Shown: positions 1-13,123 of the stretch, piece by piece | How the letters are laid out: the number at the start of each line of letters is the position of its first letter | How positions within the stretch are numbered: position 1 is the first letter of the stretch | NCBI RefSeq assembly: GCF_900095885.1 | Contig: NZ_LT615367.1 | Span: forward strand, 4,437,561 to 4,501,560 | Length of the DNA: 64,000 bases | From: Dickeya aquatica | GTDB taxonomy: Bacteria > Pseudomonadota > Gammaproteobacteria > Enterobacterales > Enterobacteriaceae | Reading direction: 5' to 3' | Translations under genes and position numbers: made by a program | Notes under the pieces: model-generated | Seen by the model: only the letters and a program-made list of their open reading frames with translations | Databases searched by the model: none | Told to the model about the DNA's origin: nothing

Positions 1-1
1 A

Positions 2-1612
2 GCGCCGGAACAGCAAAAACGTTACGGTGAAATTGTCGCCCGCCTGTCGGAACTGGGTTCGCAGTTCAGTAACAACGTGCTCGATGCCACCATGGGCTGG
101 AGCAAACTGGTCACGGATGTGAATGAACTCAATGGCCTGCCGGAAAGTGCGCTGGCCGCCGCCAGTGCACTGGCTGAGTCCAAACAGCAACAAGGCTGGC
201 TGCTGACGCTGGACATTCCAAGCTACCTGCCGGTGATGACCTATTGTGCCAACCAGGCACTGCGTGAAGAGCTGTACCGCGCTTACGTCACCCGGGCTTC
301 TGAACAAGGGCCGAATGCCGGCCAATGGGATAACAGCGCCATCATGGAAGAATTGCTGGCGTTGCGTCACGAACTGGCGCAACTGCTGGGCTTTGACAGC
401 TTCGCCCACAAATCGCTGGCGACAAAAATGGCGGAAAACCCGCAGCAGGTGCTGGATTTCCTGACCGACCTGGCCAAACGCGCTCGCCCGCAAGGGGAGC
501 AGGAACTGGCGCAACTGCGCGCATTCGCCAGAGAACATTTCGGTGTTGATGAGCTGAACCCGTGGGATATTACCTATTACGCCGAACAGCAAAAGCAGCA
601 CCTGTATTCCATTAGCGATGAGCAATTGCGCCCCTATTTCCCGGAACCTCGCGTACTGGAAGGGCTGTTCGAGGTGGTGAAACGCATTTACGGTATTCAC
701 GCCAAAGAGCGCCAAGACGTTAACGTCTGGCATCCTGAGGCGCGTTTCTTTGACCTGTTTGATGAAAGCGGCGCGCTGCTGGGCAGTTTCTACCTCGATC
801 TGTACGCCCGCGAGCACAAGCGTGGCGGAGCCTGGATGGACGAGTGCGTCAGCCGGATACGTAATGGCAACGGCGAGCTGCAAAAACCGGTGGCATACCT
901 GACCTGTAATTTCAACCGCCCGCTCAATGGCAAACCGGCGCTGTTCACGCACGACGAAGTTATCACGCTGTTCCATGAATTCGGCCACGGCCTGCACCAC
1001 ATGCTAACGCGCATTGAAACCGCAGGCGTCTCCGGTGTTAACGGCGTGCCGTGGGATGCCGTTGAGCTGCCGAGTCAGTTTATGGAGAACTGGTGCTGGG
1101 AGCCGGATGCGCTGGCATTTATTTCCGGCCATTACGAAACCGGCGAACCGCTGCCGCAGGACATGCTTGATAAGATGCTGGCAGCGAAAAACTACCAGGC
1201 GGCGCTGTTTATTCTGCGCCAACTGGAATTTGGCCTGTTTGACTTCCGTTTGCACGCCGGTTATGACCCGGCCAAAGGCGCGCGCGTGCTGGAAACACTG
1301 GCGGACGTCAAAGCGCAAGTCTCGGTGATTAAAAGCCCGGAATGGAACCGCTTCCCGCACTCATTCAGCCACATCTTCGCCGGTGGTTACGCGGCAGGTT
1401 ACTACAGCTACCTGTGGGCCGATGTGCTGGCCGCCGATGCGTTCTCGCGCTTTGAAGAAGAGGGCATTTTTAACCGAGACACCGGGCTGTCATTTCTGGA
1501 CAACATCCTGTCACGGGGCGGTTCGGAGCAGCCGATGGAACTGTTCAAACGCTTTCGTGGCCGCGAGCCGCAACTGGATGCGATGCTGAAACACTACGGC
1601 ATTCAGGGATGA
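2..1612 (+). CDS. prlC: Oligopeptidase A, 5' end missing
   Basis: A cytoplasmic M3-family zinc metallopeptidase that degrades oligopeptides, including cleaved signal peptides. The frame is open from base 2, so the gene starts outside the window; 536 codons remain and about 145 N-terminal residues are missing compared with the roughly 680-residue family. The zinc motif HEFGH lies at bases 974-988, inside the conserved stretch [13 protein letters not shown]. The C-terminal part is intact and ends in KHYGIQG. The stop codon overlaps the start of rsmJ (ATGA), as in E. coli, which indicates one transcript. Identification rests on close resemblance to E. coli OpdA/PrlC throughout. Confidence 0.96.
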   Translation, partial: APEQQKRYGEIVARLSELGSQFSNNVLDATMGWSKLVTDVNELNGLPESALAAASALAESKQQQGWLLTLDIPSYLPVMTYCANQALREELYRAYVTRASEQGPNAGQWDNSAIMEELLALRHELAQLLGFDSFAHKSLATKMAENPQQVLDFLTDLAKRARPQGEQELAQLRAFAREHFGVDELNPWDITYYAEQQKQHLYSISDEQLRPYFPEPRVLEGLFEVVKRIYGIHAKERQDVNVWHPEARFFDLFDESGALLGSFYLDLYAREHKRGGAWMDECVSRIRNGNGELQKPVAYLTCNFNRPLNGKPALFTHDEVITLFHEFGHGLHHMLTRIETAGVSGVNGVPWDAVELPSQFMENWCWEPDALAFISGHYETGEPLPQDMLDKMLAAKNYQAALFILRQLEFGLFDFRLHAGYDPAKGARVLETLADVKAQVSVIKSPEWNRFPHSFSHIFAGGYAAGYYSYLWADVLAADAFSRFEEEGIFNRDTGLSFLDNILSRGGSEQPMELFKRFRGREPQLDAMLKHYGIQG

Positions 1613-2361
1613 AAATAGGTTTACTGACCGAAGCCGGTGCCGCACCCGAGGCGCTGGCGCAAATGGCGCAGCGCTGGGGGCTGGAAAACGACGACCATGC
1701 GGCGCTGGCGCTGGTGCTCACCCCGGAGCGGCTGGAATTACGTAAATGCGATGAGCCGAAGCTCGGCGCTATCTGTGTGGATTTTGTTTCTGGCGCGATG
1801 GCGCATCGCCGCCGCTTCGGCGGTGGCCGGGGCGAGGCGGTGGCCAAAGCCGTCGGCATCAAAAAAGACTATCTGCCCGACGTGGTGGATGCCACCGCCG
1901 GTCTGGGGCGCGATGCGTTCGTGCTGGCCGCACTCGGTTGCCGGGTGCGTATGGTGGAGCGCCACCCGGTTGTCGCCGCGTTGCTGGATGACGGCTTAGA
2001 GCGCGCCTATCAAGACCCGGAGATCGGCGGCTGGCTGCGCGAGCGCCTGACGCTGCTACACGCCTCCAGCCTCGATGCGCTCAGTGCCATTACGCCGCCG
2101 CCGGATGTGGTCTACCTTGACCCGATGTTTCCCCACCGCCAGAAAAGCGCGCTGGTGAAAAAGGAGATGCGGGTGTTTCAGTCGCTGGTCGGTGCGGATG
2201 ATGACGCGGATGCGCTGCTGGAACCCGCGCGCCATCTGGCCAAAAAACGCGTGGTGGTGAAACGGCCTGACTACGCGCCGCCGCTCGCTGGCATTCCTGC
2301 GCAGTCAGCGCTGGCAACCAAAAGCCACCGGTTCGATTTTTATCTGCCGCTGACCCGGTAA
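1609..2361 (+). CDS. rsmJ: 16S rRNA (guanine1516-N2)-methyltransferase
   Basis: A 250-residue protein that methylates G1516 of 16S rRNA using S-adenosylmethionine. The SAM-binding loop is seen as [15 protein letters not shown] (about residues 86-100) and the catalytic motif as YLDPMFPHR, a variant of the (D/N)PP(Y/F) motif of N-methyltransferases. The ATG overlaps the prlC stop by four bases, so the two are translationally coupled, as in other Enterobacterales. Length and motifs match RsmJ (YhiQ) well. The high G+C content agrees with its neighbours. Confidence 0.93.
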   Translation: MKIGLLTEAGAAPEALAQMAQRWGLENDDHAALALVLTPERLELRKCDEPKLGAICVDFVSGAMAHRRRFGGGRGEAVAKAVGIKKDYLPDVVDATAGLGRDAFVLAALGCRVRMVERHPVVAALLDDGLERAYQDPEIGGWLRERLTLLHASSLDALSAITPPPDVVYLDPMFPHRQKSALVKKEMRVFQSLVGADDDADALLEPARHLAKKRVVVKRPDYAPPLAGIPAQSALATKSHRFDFYLPLTR

Positions 2362-2367
2362 TCACGA

Positions 2368-2395
2368 CTGGCCGCACCATTCTCCCGGCGGCCAG
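2368..2395 (+). terminator. Hairpin after rsmJ
   Basis: CTGGCCGC (2368-2375) pairs with GCGGCCAG (2388-2395) across a 12-base loop, directly after the rsmJ stop. No run of T follows, so it may be a weak or Rho-assisted terminator or only a transcript-stabilising hairpin. Confidence 0.4.
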
Positions 2396-2519
2396 CTTCC
2401 TGCATTCCACACCCAACGCTCATTAACAGCCTGATTAAAAATAGGCGACTACCCATTGTGACGATATGTTAGCCTTGTTGCCAAAAGCAGGATTCAACCG
2501 TGGGCAGACAGGATAAATA

Positions 2520-3713
2520 ATGATGAAAATAAATAAGTTACCACTACTGGCACAGGTTTCCTCCGCCCACTGGGTCAGCCATTTCCATATGATGGTGCTG
2601 CCCGCACTGATGCCGCTTATTTTCGCGCAACGCGGCATCAGTTATGTCGAGATCGGTGTCGCCCTTGGGGTATTCAATGTGGTATCCGCCATCGTGCAAA
2701 CGCCTATCGGTTTTGCCGTGGACAGGCTCGGCCCGCGGCGTACCCTGATTGCCGGGCTGGTTCTGGGCAGTCTGAGCTTTCTGTCACTCAGCGTGCTGAC
2801 CAGTTACCCGTGGATGGTCATCGCTATGGCGCTGGCCGGGCTTGCCAATGCGGTATACCACCCGGCAGATTACGCGCTGCTGTCACGCGGCATTGATGAA
2901 AACCGCATGGGCCGTGCGTTCTCGGTACACACGTTTTCAGGTTTTCTCGGCACCGCCGTCGCCCCTGCTATCCTGCTTGGCATTGCCGCACTCACCCATC
3001 TCGGCGTGGCATTTGCGCTCGCCGGGCTGGCAGGTTTAGTGATTGTGCCGATGCTGTCAGGCGATGCGCAGGCTGATGCCGCGCCCGCGCGCCACAACGC
3101 AAACGCCGCCAGCGCGCTACCGGTGCGCCTGTTTACCCTGCCAATTTTCGCACTGCTGGTGCTGTTTATGTTGCTTAACCTCAGCACCAGCTCTATTCAG
3201 AATTTCTCGGTCACGGCGTTAGTGAACGGTTACGCCATGCCACTTTCTCACGCCAACATCGCCCTGACGGCATTTCTGTTTACCAGCGCCTTCGGCGTAC
3301 TGGCCGGGGGTCACCTGGCGGATAAAACCCGCCATCACGGGCTGGTTGCCACCGGCTCACTGGTGATAACTGCGGTGCTGGTTGCCATTGTCGCGCTCTA
3401 CCCGTTACCGTTTCTGGCCACCACGCTGCTACTCGGCGTCGCCGGTTTTCTCTCCGGGATCATCGCGCCATCACGGGACATGCTGGTACGCGCCGCGTCA
3501 CCGGCCGGTGCGGAAGGGCGCGTCTTTGGCATCGTCACCACCGGCTTTAACATCGGCGGCGCAGGCGGCCCGGTGGTGTTTGGCTGGCTGCTGGATAACG
3601 GCCACCCGTCCGCCATTTTCTGGTCGGCCGTTATCTTTATGGTGATTACGGCGGTAATGGCGTTGGCGCAGGAGCGTTACGGGGCAAAAACCCAGGCCGG
3701 GCAGCCCCAATGA
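2520..3713 (+). CDS. MFS transporter, fosmidomycin-resistance (Fsr)-like
   Basis: A 397-residue inner-membrane protein of the major facilitator superfamily with about 12 hydrophobic segments. The loop-2/3 signature is visible as DRLGPRR near residue 63, and the stretch AVYHPADYALLSR resembles the VFHPE region of the Fsr efflux family. It probably exports small molecules by proton antiport, but the substrate cannot be told from sequence. Two ATGs lie side by side at 2520 and 2523, with an AGACAGG ribosome site upstream, so the start may be either. It stands alone between rsmJ and the convergent gyrB and ends at a shared terminator. Confidence 0.85.
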   Translation: MMKINKLPLLAQVSSAHWVSHFHMMVLPALMPLIFAQRGISYVEIGVALGVFNVVSAIVQTPIGFAVDRLGPRRTLIAGLVLGSLSFLSLSVLTSYPWMVIAMALAGLANAVYHPADYALLSRGIDENRMGRAFSVHTFSGFLGTAVAPAILLGIAALTHLGVAFALAGLAGLVIVPMLSGDAQADAAPARHNANAASALPVRLFTLPIFALLVLFMLLNLSTSSIQNFSVTALVNGYAMPLSHANIALTAFLFTSAFGVLAGGHLADKTRHHGLVATGSLVITAVLVAIVALYPLPFLATTLLLGVAGFLSGIIAPSRDMLVRAASPAGAEGRVFGIVTTGFNIGGAGGPVVFGWLLDNGHPSAIFWSAVIFMVITAVMALAQERYGAKTQAGQPQ

Positions 3714-3736
3714 CACCCGGCGGTTCCGTTATCCAT

Positions 3737-3766
3737 AAAAAAACCCGCATCCAGTGCGGGTTTTTT
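3737..3766. terminator. Bidirectional terminator, MFS gene / gyrB
   Basis: CCCGCA (3744-3749) pairs with TGCGGG (3755-3760), flanked by a run of A on the left and TTTTTT on the right. The element therefore works as an intrinsic terminator on both strands, serving the MFS gene (+) and gyrB (-). Confidence 0.92.
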
Positions 3767-3784
3767 ACACGGTATACGCGTTTA

Positions 3785-7299
<3,515 letters not shown>

Positions 7300-7305
7300 A
7301 TCACA

Positions 7306-7400
7306 ACCATTTTGCCAAACGACCATTTTGCCAGCATCGTTGCTATACCAGTCTCACGCCTTTGATAACGGTAGGTTTTGATAACAACATACTTTGATAA
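7306..7400. repeat. Decayed 16-bp tandem repeats upstream of recF
   Basis: Short words recur at exact 16-base steps. ACCATTTTGCCA occurs at 7306 and 7322, and TTTGATAA(C) at 7361, 7377 and 7393. An inverted copy, TTATCAAA, lies at 7432-7439. The intervening positions have drifted. The array fills most of the dnaN-recF spacer and just enters the possible longer reading frame of recF. Confidence 0.7.
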
Positions 7401-7428
7401 AAACACGCCGCACCCAATGGCGCGGCGT
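7399..7428 (-). terminator. Intrinsic terminator after dnaN
   Basis: Read on the minus strand, ACGCCGC (7428-7422) pairs with GCGGCGT (7411-7405) across a 10-base loop and is followed by a T-rich tract at 7403-7399. It stands 22 bases after the dnaN stop and would end or attenuate dnaA-dnaN transcripts before recF. Confidence 0.75.
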
Positions 7429-7449
7429 CGGTTATCAAACCAAGGCGCA

Positions 7450-8550
7450 CTACAGGCGCATCGGCATCACCACGTAGGCGGCGGCCTGACTTGCGGCATC
7501 CTCAATCTGAACGCTGGAAATGGAATCGGTCAGCAGCAGCCGCACATCCTCACATTTCAGCGCATTGAGCACATCCAGCACATAGCTGACATTAAAACCG
7601 ATTTCCATTTCGCTGCCGCCGTATTCCACATCCAGAATCTCTTCCGCTTCTTCCTGCTCGGGGTTATTGGCGGTAATACGCAGTTGATTCTGGTTTAAGT
7701 ACAAACGCACGCCACGAAATTTCTCATTCGACAGAATCGCCGCGCGGGAGAACGCCTGACGCAACAAATCGCAGCTCGCTTCCAGCGTTTTATCCGGGTT
7801 TTTCGGCAGCACGCGGCGATAATCCGGGAAGCGGCCATCCACCAGCTTGGAGGTAAAGATAAAATCGCCGACATGGGCGCGAATATTGTTGCTGCCGATT
7901 TGCAGTTGCAGCGGTGTTTCACCGCCATCCAACAACCGCACCAGTTCCATGACGCCTTTACGCGGCACGATCACCGAATGCGACGGCAACGACTGCCCGA
8001 CCGGCATAGCACACACCGCCAGACGGTGGCCGTCGGTGGCAACGGTACGCAACTCGTCGCCGCCGGTTTCAAACAACATGCCGTTCAGGTAGTAGCGCAC
8101 ATCCTGATGCGCCATCGAGAATTGGGTGGCTTCAATCAGGCGCTTTAGCGTTGCCTGCGCCAGGGTGAATTCCACCTCGCTTTGCCAGTCATCCAGATTC
8201 GGGAAGTCAGCAGCGGGCAGCGTCGATAATGAAAAACGGCTGCGCCCGGAGCGCACCAGCATCCGGTCGCCCTCCAGCGTGACGGAAATCTCCGCCCCGT
8301 CCGGCAAGCCCCGGCAAATGTCGAACAGCTTACGCGCCGGCACTGTCGTCGCACCCGGCTCATGAGGCTGCGTCAGCGCCAGATGGGCCACCATTTCCAT
8401 TTCCAGGTCAGTACCGGTCAACGACAAACGCCCTTCGCTCACCTGCAATAACAGGTTGCCGAGGATAGGTAATGTCGGCCGCCCGCCCAGCGGGCTACTG
8501 ACCTGCTGTAACGGTTTTAACAGATGCTCACGCTCAACGATAAATTTCAT
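7450..8550 (-). CDS. dnaN: DNA polymerase III beta sliding clamp
   Basis: A 366-residue ring-forming processivity clamp that tethers polymerase III and many other partners to DNA. It starts MKFIVEREHLLKPLQQVSSPLGGRPTLPI and ends in the conserved AAYVVMPMRL tail that helps form the partner-binding cleft. Length and sequence match E. coli DnaN along the whole protein. The start lies four bases after the dnaA stop, so the two are co-transcribed and probably translationally coupled. Spurious frames inside it were ignored. Confidence 0.99.
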   Translation of the reverse strand: MKFIVEREHLLKPLQQVSSPLGGRPTLPILGNLLLQVSEGRLSLTGTDLEMEMVAHLALTQPHEPGATTVPARKLFDICRGLPDGAEISVTLEGDRMLVRSGRSRFSLSTLPAADFPNLDDWQSEVEFTLAQATLKRLIEATQFSMAHQDVRYYLNGMLFETGGDELRTVATDGHRLAVCAMPVGQSLPSHSVIVPRKGVMELVRLLDGGETPLQLQIGSNNIRAHVGDFIFTSKLVDGRFPDYRRVLPKNPDKTLEASCDLLRQAFSRAAILSNEKFRGVRLYLNQNQLRITANNPEQEEAEEILDVEYGGSEMEIGFNVSYVLDVLNALKCEDVRLLLTDSISSVQIEDAASQAAAYVVMPMRL

Positions 8551-8554
8551 GATG

Positions 8555-9943
8555 TTATGACGATAATGTGCGGATTAAATTGGAAAAATCTTCTTTGATG
8601 TCGTGACTTTCCTCACGCAGCTGCTCAATTTTACGGCAAGCATGCAGTACGGTGGTATGGTCACGTCCACCGAACGCGTCGCCTATCTCAGGCAGGCTGT
8701 GGTTAGTCAGCTCTTTGGCCAGCGCCATCGCCATCTGGCGGGGGCGAGCCACCGAGCGTGAACGCCGCTTGGAAAGCAGGTCAGCCACTTTGATTTTGTA
8801 ATACTCGGCCACGGTTTTCTGGATATTGTCGATAGTGACCAGCTTTTCCTGAAGCGCCAGCAAATCACGCAGCGCTTCACGCACGAAATCAATGGTAATC
8901 GCCCGCCCGGTAAAGTTGGCGTTGGCAATCACGCGGTTCAGTGCGCCTTCCAGCTCACGCACATTGGAGCGCAGCCGCTTGGCAATAAAAAACGCCACTT
9001 CACCCGGCAGGCGAATGTCGTTCTCGTCGGCCTTTTTCATCAAAATCGCCACGCGCGTTTCCAGCTCCGGCGGCTCAATGGCGACGGTCAACCCCCAGCC
9101 AAAGCGGGATTTCAGGCGATCTTCCACGCCGTTTATCTCTTTCGGATAGCGATCGGATGTCAGGATGATTTGCTGATTGCCTTCCAGCAAGGCATTAAAG
9201 GTGTGAAAAAACTCTTCCTGCGAGCGCTCTTTGTTGGCAAAAAATTGGATGTCATCAATTAATAGCGCATCGACCGAACGGTAGTAGCGTTTGAACTCTT
9301 CAATCGCGTTGTTCTGTAACGCCTTGACCATATCCTGCACGAAGCGCTCGGAATGCATGTACACCACTTTGGCATTCGGTTTGCGCGCAATAATGCCATT
9401 GCCCACCGCGTGCAACAGGTGCGTTTTACCCAGCCCGGTGCCGCCGTATAAAAACAGTGGATTGTAAGCGCCGCCGGGGTTATCAGCGACCTGCCGCGCT
9501 GCCGCACGCGCCAACTGGTTGGATTTACCTTCCACAAAGTTATCGAAGGTATGCTTGGGGTTAACATTCGAGCGATAGGTGTGCTCGGCCGGCGCCACTG
9601 GCGTTTCCCAGCTGGGACGAACCGGCGAAGCCGTTCGGGCCTGCGGCGCAGGCGTTGTCGCACTGTGGTGGCCCGCAGGAGCAGCGGCTGGCGTCATCGG
9701 TTTGCTGCCGACTTCAAAACGCAGCAGTGGCGCATCCATGCCACAAAAATCATTCAGCAATCCATTGATATTATTAATATATTTATCGCGCACCCAATCC
9801 AGCACAAAACGGTTGGGGGCGTAAAGCGCCAGAGTGTTGTCACTCAGTTCCGCCTGCAACGGGCGTATCCACATACTGAATTCTGTGGCAGGTAACTCAT
9901 CCTGCAAACGGGCAAGACACTGCTGCCAAAGCGAAAGTGACAC
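8555..9943 (-). CDS. dnaA: Chromosomal replication initiator DnaA
   Basis: A 462-residue AAA+ initiator that binds DnaA boxes at oriC and opens the origin. Domain I starts [21 protein letters not shown]; a Pro/Ala-rich linker follows at about 83-125; domain III has Walker [10 protein letters not shown] (about 167) and Walker [10 protein letters not shown]; domain IV has the box-binding signature [16 protein letters not shown] chose the GTG at 9943 because the protein from there matches E. coli DnaA, which also starts with GTG, and a GGAG site sits six bases before it. The frame is open ten codons further upstream. Confidence 0.98.
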   Translation of the reverse strand: MSLSLWQQCLARLQDELPATEFSMWIRPLQAELSDNTLALYAPNRFVLDWVRDKYINNINGLLNDFCGMDAPLLRFEVGSKPMTPAAAPAGHHSATTPAPQARTASPVRPSWETPVAPAEHTYRSNVNPKHTFDNFVEGKSNQLARAAARQVADNPGGAYNPLFLYGGTGLGKTHLLHAVGNGIIARKPNAKVVYMHSERFVQDMVKALQNNAIEEFKRYYRSVDALLIDDIQFFANKERSQEEFFHTFNALLEGNQQIILTSDRYPKEINGVEDRLKSRFGWGLTVAIEPPELETRVAILMKKADENDIRLPGEVAFFIAKRLRSNVRELEGALNRVIANANFTGRAITIDFVREALRDLLALQEKLVTIDNIQKTVAEYYKIKVADLLSKRRSRSVARPRQMAMALAKELTNHSLPEIGDAFGGRDHTTVLHACRKIEQLREESHDIKEDFSNLIRTLSS

Positions 9944-10180
9944 GGCGGACTCCACTCGAACAAGATCAATCAAGAAAAGGAACAGATATTAGTTATGTAA
10001 CTCATGGTTTTCTCAGGCACCCGGCTGCGCATGGATACGATTGCGCCGGGGTGCGCCGCGCTGAAAACGGCCTTGCCGTGCCGAACCCAACATCGGGATC
10101 GCTAGCGGGACGGCGGATCATAACCTAAACCACGCAAGAGATCTCCACTTTCTGCACAGTTTTGATCCTTTTTATCCACA
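9944..10180 (-). promoter_or_regulatory. dnaA upstream control region with DnaA box
   Basis: A perfect consensus DnaA box, TTATCCACA, lies at 10172-10180, about 230 bases before dnaA, in a stretch that closely resembles the autoregulated E. coli dnaA promoter region. This supports autorepression by DnaA. GATC sites occur between it and the gene. I could not fix the exact -35/-10 hexamers. Confidence 0.75.
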
Positions 10181-10328
10181 GGCTTTGCTTATTATTCTGT
10201 TACGCGTTGTGAGGCGTACTCTATATGCATGGCGCAAAACCTACCGTGCGGGATTCACAACAAGCGGTCAGGTTACTCACAATTGTCTCTCAGTACGCGA
10301 AAAACATCAGCATAGACGCAATCATGAC

Positions 10329-10379
10329 GATCGGCGGTGATGCGGATCATGATCCCGACGACAGGATCACCGCGCGATC
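10329..10379. promoter_or_regulatory. Cluster of five GATC sites between dnaA and rpmH
   Basis: GATC occurs at 10329, 10345, 10351, 10365 and 10376, five Dam sites in 51 bases. The first four steps are 16, 6, 14 and 11 bases. Clustered GATC sites are SeqA targets at oriC and dnaA in Enterobacterales, so this may help sequester the dnaA region after replication. That role is inferred. Confidence 0.55.
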
Positions 10380-10502
10380 CTTGCGCTTTGATACAGAGTC
10401 CGTATAATTCCCGGCCTGCGCGTAGCGCCTGTTTTCTGTGCTGAGCAGACAGAAAATCCGTAACCATCGGGAAGTTTCAGGCGGGTAAAACGTGGATGTT
10501 AA

Positions 10503-10531
10503 TTGACTCGGGACTGTACAATTATTACAAT
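10503..10531 (+). promoter_or_regulatory. Sigma-70 promoter of rpmH-rnpA
   Basis: TTGACT (10503-10508), a 17-base spacer and TACAAT (10526-10531) form a near-consensus sigma-70 promoter about 100 bases before rpmH. Such a strong promoter fits a ribosomal protein operon. Confidence 0.85.
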
Positions 10532-10620
10532 CCCGCCTCTTTATTATGCGATAGAGGCGTCGGTCACTTTTCACGCCGAGTAGCCAAACGCGTTTACTGT
10601 GAAGTCTTAATCAAGTTTAG

Positions 10621-10773
<153 letters not shown>

Positions 10774-10791
10774 TAAAAGCTAACCCACCGA

Positions 10792-11151
10792 GTGGTTACG
10801 CTCGCTTTTCCCAGGGAGTTACGTCTGTTAACTCCCAGCCATTTTTCTTTCGTCTTCCAGCAGCCACAACGGGCCGGTACACCGCAGATAACCATTCTCG
10901 GTCGCCCAAATACGCTGGGGCATCCCCGTATTGGTCTTACCGTCGCAAAAAAACACGTCAGACGGGCTCATGAACGCAACCGTATCAAGCGCCTGACGCG
11001 TGAAAGTTTTCGTTTGCACCAGCACGATTTGCCCGCGATGGATTTCATTGTCATTGCGAAGAAAGGGGTATCCGAACTGGATAACCGTACACTCACGGAA
11101 GCGTTGGAAAAATTATGGCGTCGTCACCGTCGTTTGGTTCAAGCCTGCTGA
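10792..11151 (+). CDS. rnpA: Ribonuclease P protein component
   Basis: A 119-residue basic protein that binds the RNase P RNA and helps it trim the 5' ends of precursor tRNAs. The start is GTG (reading [24 protein letters not shown]), as in E. coli. The RNA-binding signature is visible as [17 protein letters not shown] (about residues 60-76). The last 37 bases overlap yidD in another frame, the usual enterobacterial arrangement. Confidence 0.98.
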   Translation: MVTLAFPRELRLLTPSHFSFVFQQPQRAGTPQITILGRPNTLGHPRIGLTVAKKHVRRAHERNRIKRLTRESFRLHQHDLPAMDFIVIAKKGVSELDNRTLTEALEKLWRRHRRLVQAC

Positions 11152-11372
11152 TTGGCCTGATACGCGGGTATCAACGCTTTATCAGCCCACTTCTTGGTCA
11201 GCACTGTCGCTTTTATCCGTCGTGCTCCCAATATGGCATTGAAGCAATACGGCGGTTTGGCATGATAAAAGGCTGTTGGTTGACGCTCAAACGCGTATTA
11301 AAATGCCACCCTTTGAACCCTGGTGGTGATGACCCCGTACCGCCAAAACCTGACAATAACAGAGAACATTAA
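11115..11372 (+). CDS. yidD: Membrane protein insertion efficiency factor
   Basis: An 85-residue protein of the YidD family, thought to assist YidC-dependent insertion of inner-membrane proteins. The family signature is clear: [18 protein letters not shown] followed by the C-terminal [13 protein letters not shown]. The start lies inside rnpA, 37 bases before its stop, and the gene ends two bases before yidC. The order rpmH-rnpA-yidD-yidC is conserved across bacteria and supports the call. Confidence 0.95.
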   Translation: MASSPSFGSSLLIGLIRGYQRFISPLLGQHCRFYPSCSQYGIEAIRRFGMIKGCWLTLKRVLKCHPLNPGGDDPVPPKPDNNREH

Positions 11373-11374
11373 CG

Positions 11375-13006
11375 ATGGATTCGCAACGCAATCTTTTTCT
11401 CATCGCTCTGCTATTCGTAACGTTCATGATCTGGCAGCAGTGGGAAACGGATAAAAATCCACCCGCAGCAACCCAGACCACGCAACAGGCGAATGGTGCT
11501 GTGAGCGATGCAGCCAACCAGGGCGTACCTGCCAGCGGTCAGGGTAAACTGATCACGGTGAAAACCGATGTGCTGTCGCTGAATATCAACACCCGCGGTG
11601 GCGATATTGAAGAAGCAGACCTGCTGGCCTACCCGGCAGAACTCGGCTCAGGCCAGCCGTTCAAGTTGCTGGAAACCACACCGGCATTTATCTATCAGGC
11701 ACAAAGCGGTCTGACCGGTAAAAACGGCCCGGATAATCCGGCAAATGGTGCGCGCCCGCTGTATACCGCCTCTGCCGAGAGCTTTGCGCTGGCAGCAGGC
11801 CAGAACGAATTGCGTATCCCGCTGACCTACACCGACGCCAACGGCGTCAGCTTCACCAAAACCTTTGTGCTCAAACGCGGTGAATATGCGCTCAACGTCG
11901 AGTACAGCGTGAACAACACCAGCACACAACCGCTGGAAGTGACGCTGTTCGGCCAGTTGAAGCAGTCTATCGACCTGCCATCGCACCGTGACACCGGCAG
12001 CAACAACTTTGCCCTGCACACCTACCGTGGTGCCGCGTTCTCTTCTGTTGAAGATAAATATCGCAAATACAGCTTCAGCGATATGAAAGAGAACCTGAAC
12101 ATCAATACGCAAGGTGGCTGGGTGGCGATGTTGCAGCAGTATTTTGCAACCGCCTGGGTGCCTTCAACCGCGCTCTCCCATACCTTTTACAGCGCCAATC
12201 TGGGCAATGGTCTGGCGGCTATCGGCTTTAAGTCTGCACCGGTAAATGTACAGCCGGGTAGCCAGCAGACACTGAACGCGACCTTGTGGGTTGGCCCGGA
12301 AATTCAGGACAAAATGGCTGCCGTGGCACCGCATCTTGACCTGACCGTGGATTATGGCTGGTTGTGGTTCATCTCTCAGCCGCTGTTTAAGTTGCTGAAA
12401 TTCCTGCACGGCTTTATCGGCAACTGGGGCTTCTCCATCATTGCCATCACCTTTATCGTGCGCGGCATCATGTACCCGCTGACTAAAGCGCAGTACACCT
12501 CGATGGCGAAAATGCGTATGTTGCAGCCCAAGCTGCAAGCGATGCGCGAGCGTATCGGTGATGACAAACAGCGCATGAGTCAGGAAATGATGGCGCTGTA
12601 CAAAGCCGAGAAAGTGAACCCGCTGGGTGGCTGCTTCCCGCTGATCATCCAGATGCCTATCTTCCTGGCGCTGTACTACATGCTGATGGGTTCGGTAGAA
12701 CTGCGTCACGCGCCGTTCGCACTGTGGATTCATGACCTGTCGGCGCAAGACCCGTACTACGTGCTGCCTATCCTGATGGGCATGACGATGTTCTTCATTC
12801 AGAAGATGTCGCCGACCACCGTCACCGACCCGATGCAACAGAAGATAATGACCTACATGCCGGTTATCTTCACGGTGTTCTTCCTGTGGTTCCCGTCAGG
12901 TCTGGTGCTGTACTACATCGTCAGCAACCTGGTGACGATTGCCCAGCAGCAGTTGATTTATCGCGGGCTGGAAAAACGTGGTCTGCATAGCCGCGAGAAG
13001 AAATAA
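11375..13006 (+). CDS. yidC: Membrane protein insertase YidC
   Basis: A 543-residue inner-membrane insertase that works alone or with SecYEG to place membrane proteins, including the ATP synthase c subunit. An N-terminal hydrophobic segment ([17 protein letters not shown]) is followed by a large periplasmic domain and then the conserved insertase core from about residue 345 ([18 protein letters not shown]). A conserved positively charged loop, [14 protein letters not shown], follows. The basic tail ends in GLHSREKK. Length is close to E. coli YidC (548). A terminator follows, so the operon ends here. Confidence 0.98.
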   Translation: MDSQRNLFLIALLFVTFMIWQQWETDKNPPAATQTTQQANGAVSDAANQGVPASGQGKLITVKTDVLSLNINTRGGDIEEADLLAYPAELGSGQPFKLLETTPAFIYQAQSGLTGKNGPDNPANGARPLYTASAESFALAAGQNELRIPLTYTDANGVSFTKTFVLKRGEYALNVEYSVNNTSTQPLEVTLFGQLKQSIDLPSHRDTGSNNFALHTYRGAAFSSVEDKYRKYSFSDMKENLNINTQGGWVAMLQQYFATAWVPSTALSHTFYSANLGNGLAAIGFKSAPVNVQPGSQQTLNATLWVGPEIQDKMAAVAPHLDLTVDYGWLWFISQPLFKLLKFLHGFIGNWGFSIIAITFIVRGIMYPLTKAQYTSMAKMRMLQPKLQAMRERIGDDKQRMSQEMMALYKAEKVNPLGGCFPLIIQMPIFLALYYMLMGSVELRHAPFALWIHDLSAQDPYYVLPILMGMTMFFIQKMSPTTVTDPMQQKIMTYMPVIFTVFFLWFPSGLVLYYIVSNLVTIAQQQLIYRGLEKRGLHSREKK

Positions 13007-13034
13007 CCGATTGATTTAGCTAGTCAATCTCATT

Positions 13035-13064
13035 ATAAGGCGGTCACTGACCGCCTTATTTTTT
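13035..13064 (+). terminator. Terminator after yidC
   Basis: ATAAGGCGGTCA (13035-13046) and TGACCGCCTTAT (13048-13059) form a long GC-rich hairpin followed by TTTTT. This is an intrinsic terminator between yidC and mnmE. Confidence 0.9.
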
Positions 13065-13123
13065 ATAGAAAAAACCATCCCGTAACCGCGCCTGAAAGCA
13101 GGCGAGAATGCAGAGACACTATC

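Noticed and set aside
7300..7326. Nine-codon N-terminal extension of RecF
   Set aside because: The added codons lie in the decayed repeat array and no RecF homologue has them.
10225..10574. Small frames on both strands between dnaA and rpmH
   Set aside because: They overlap the DnaA box/GATC region and the rpmH promoter and have no family resemblance.
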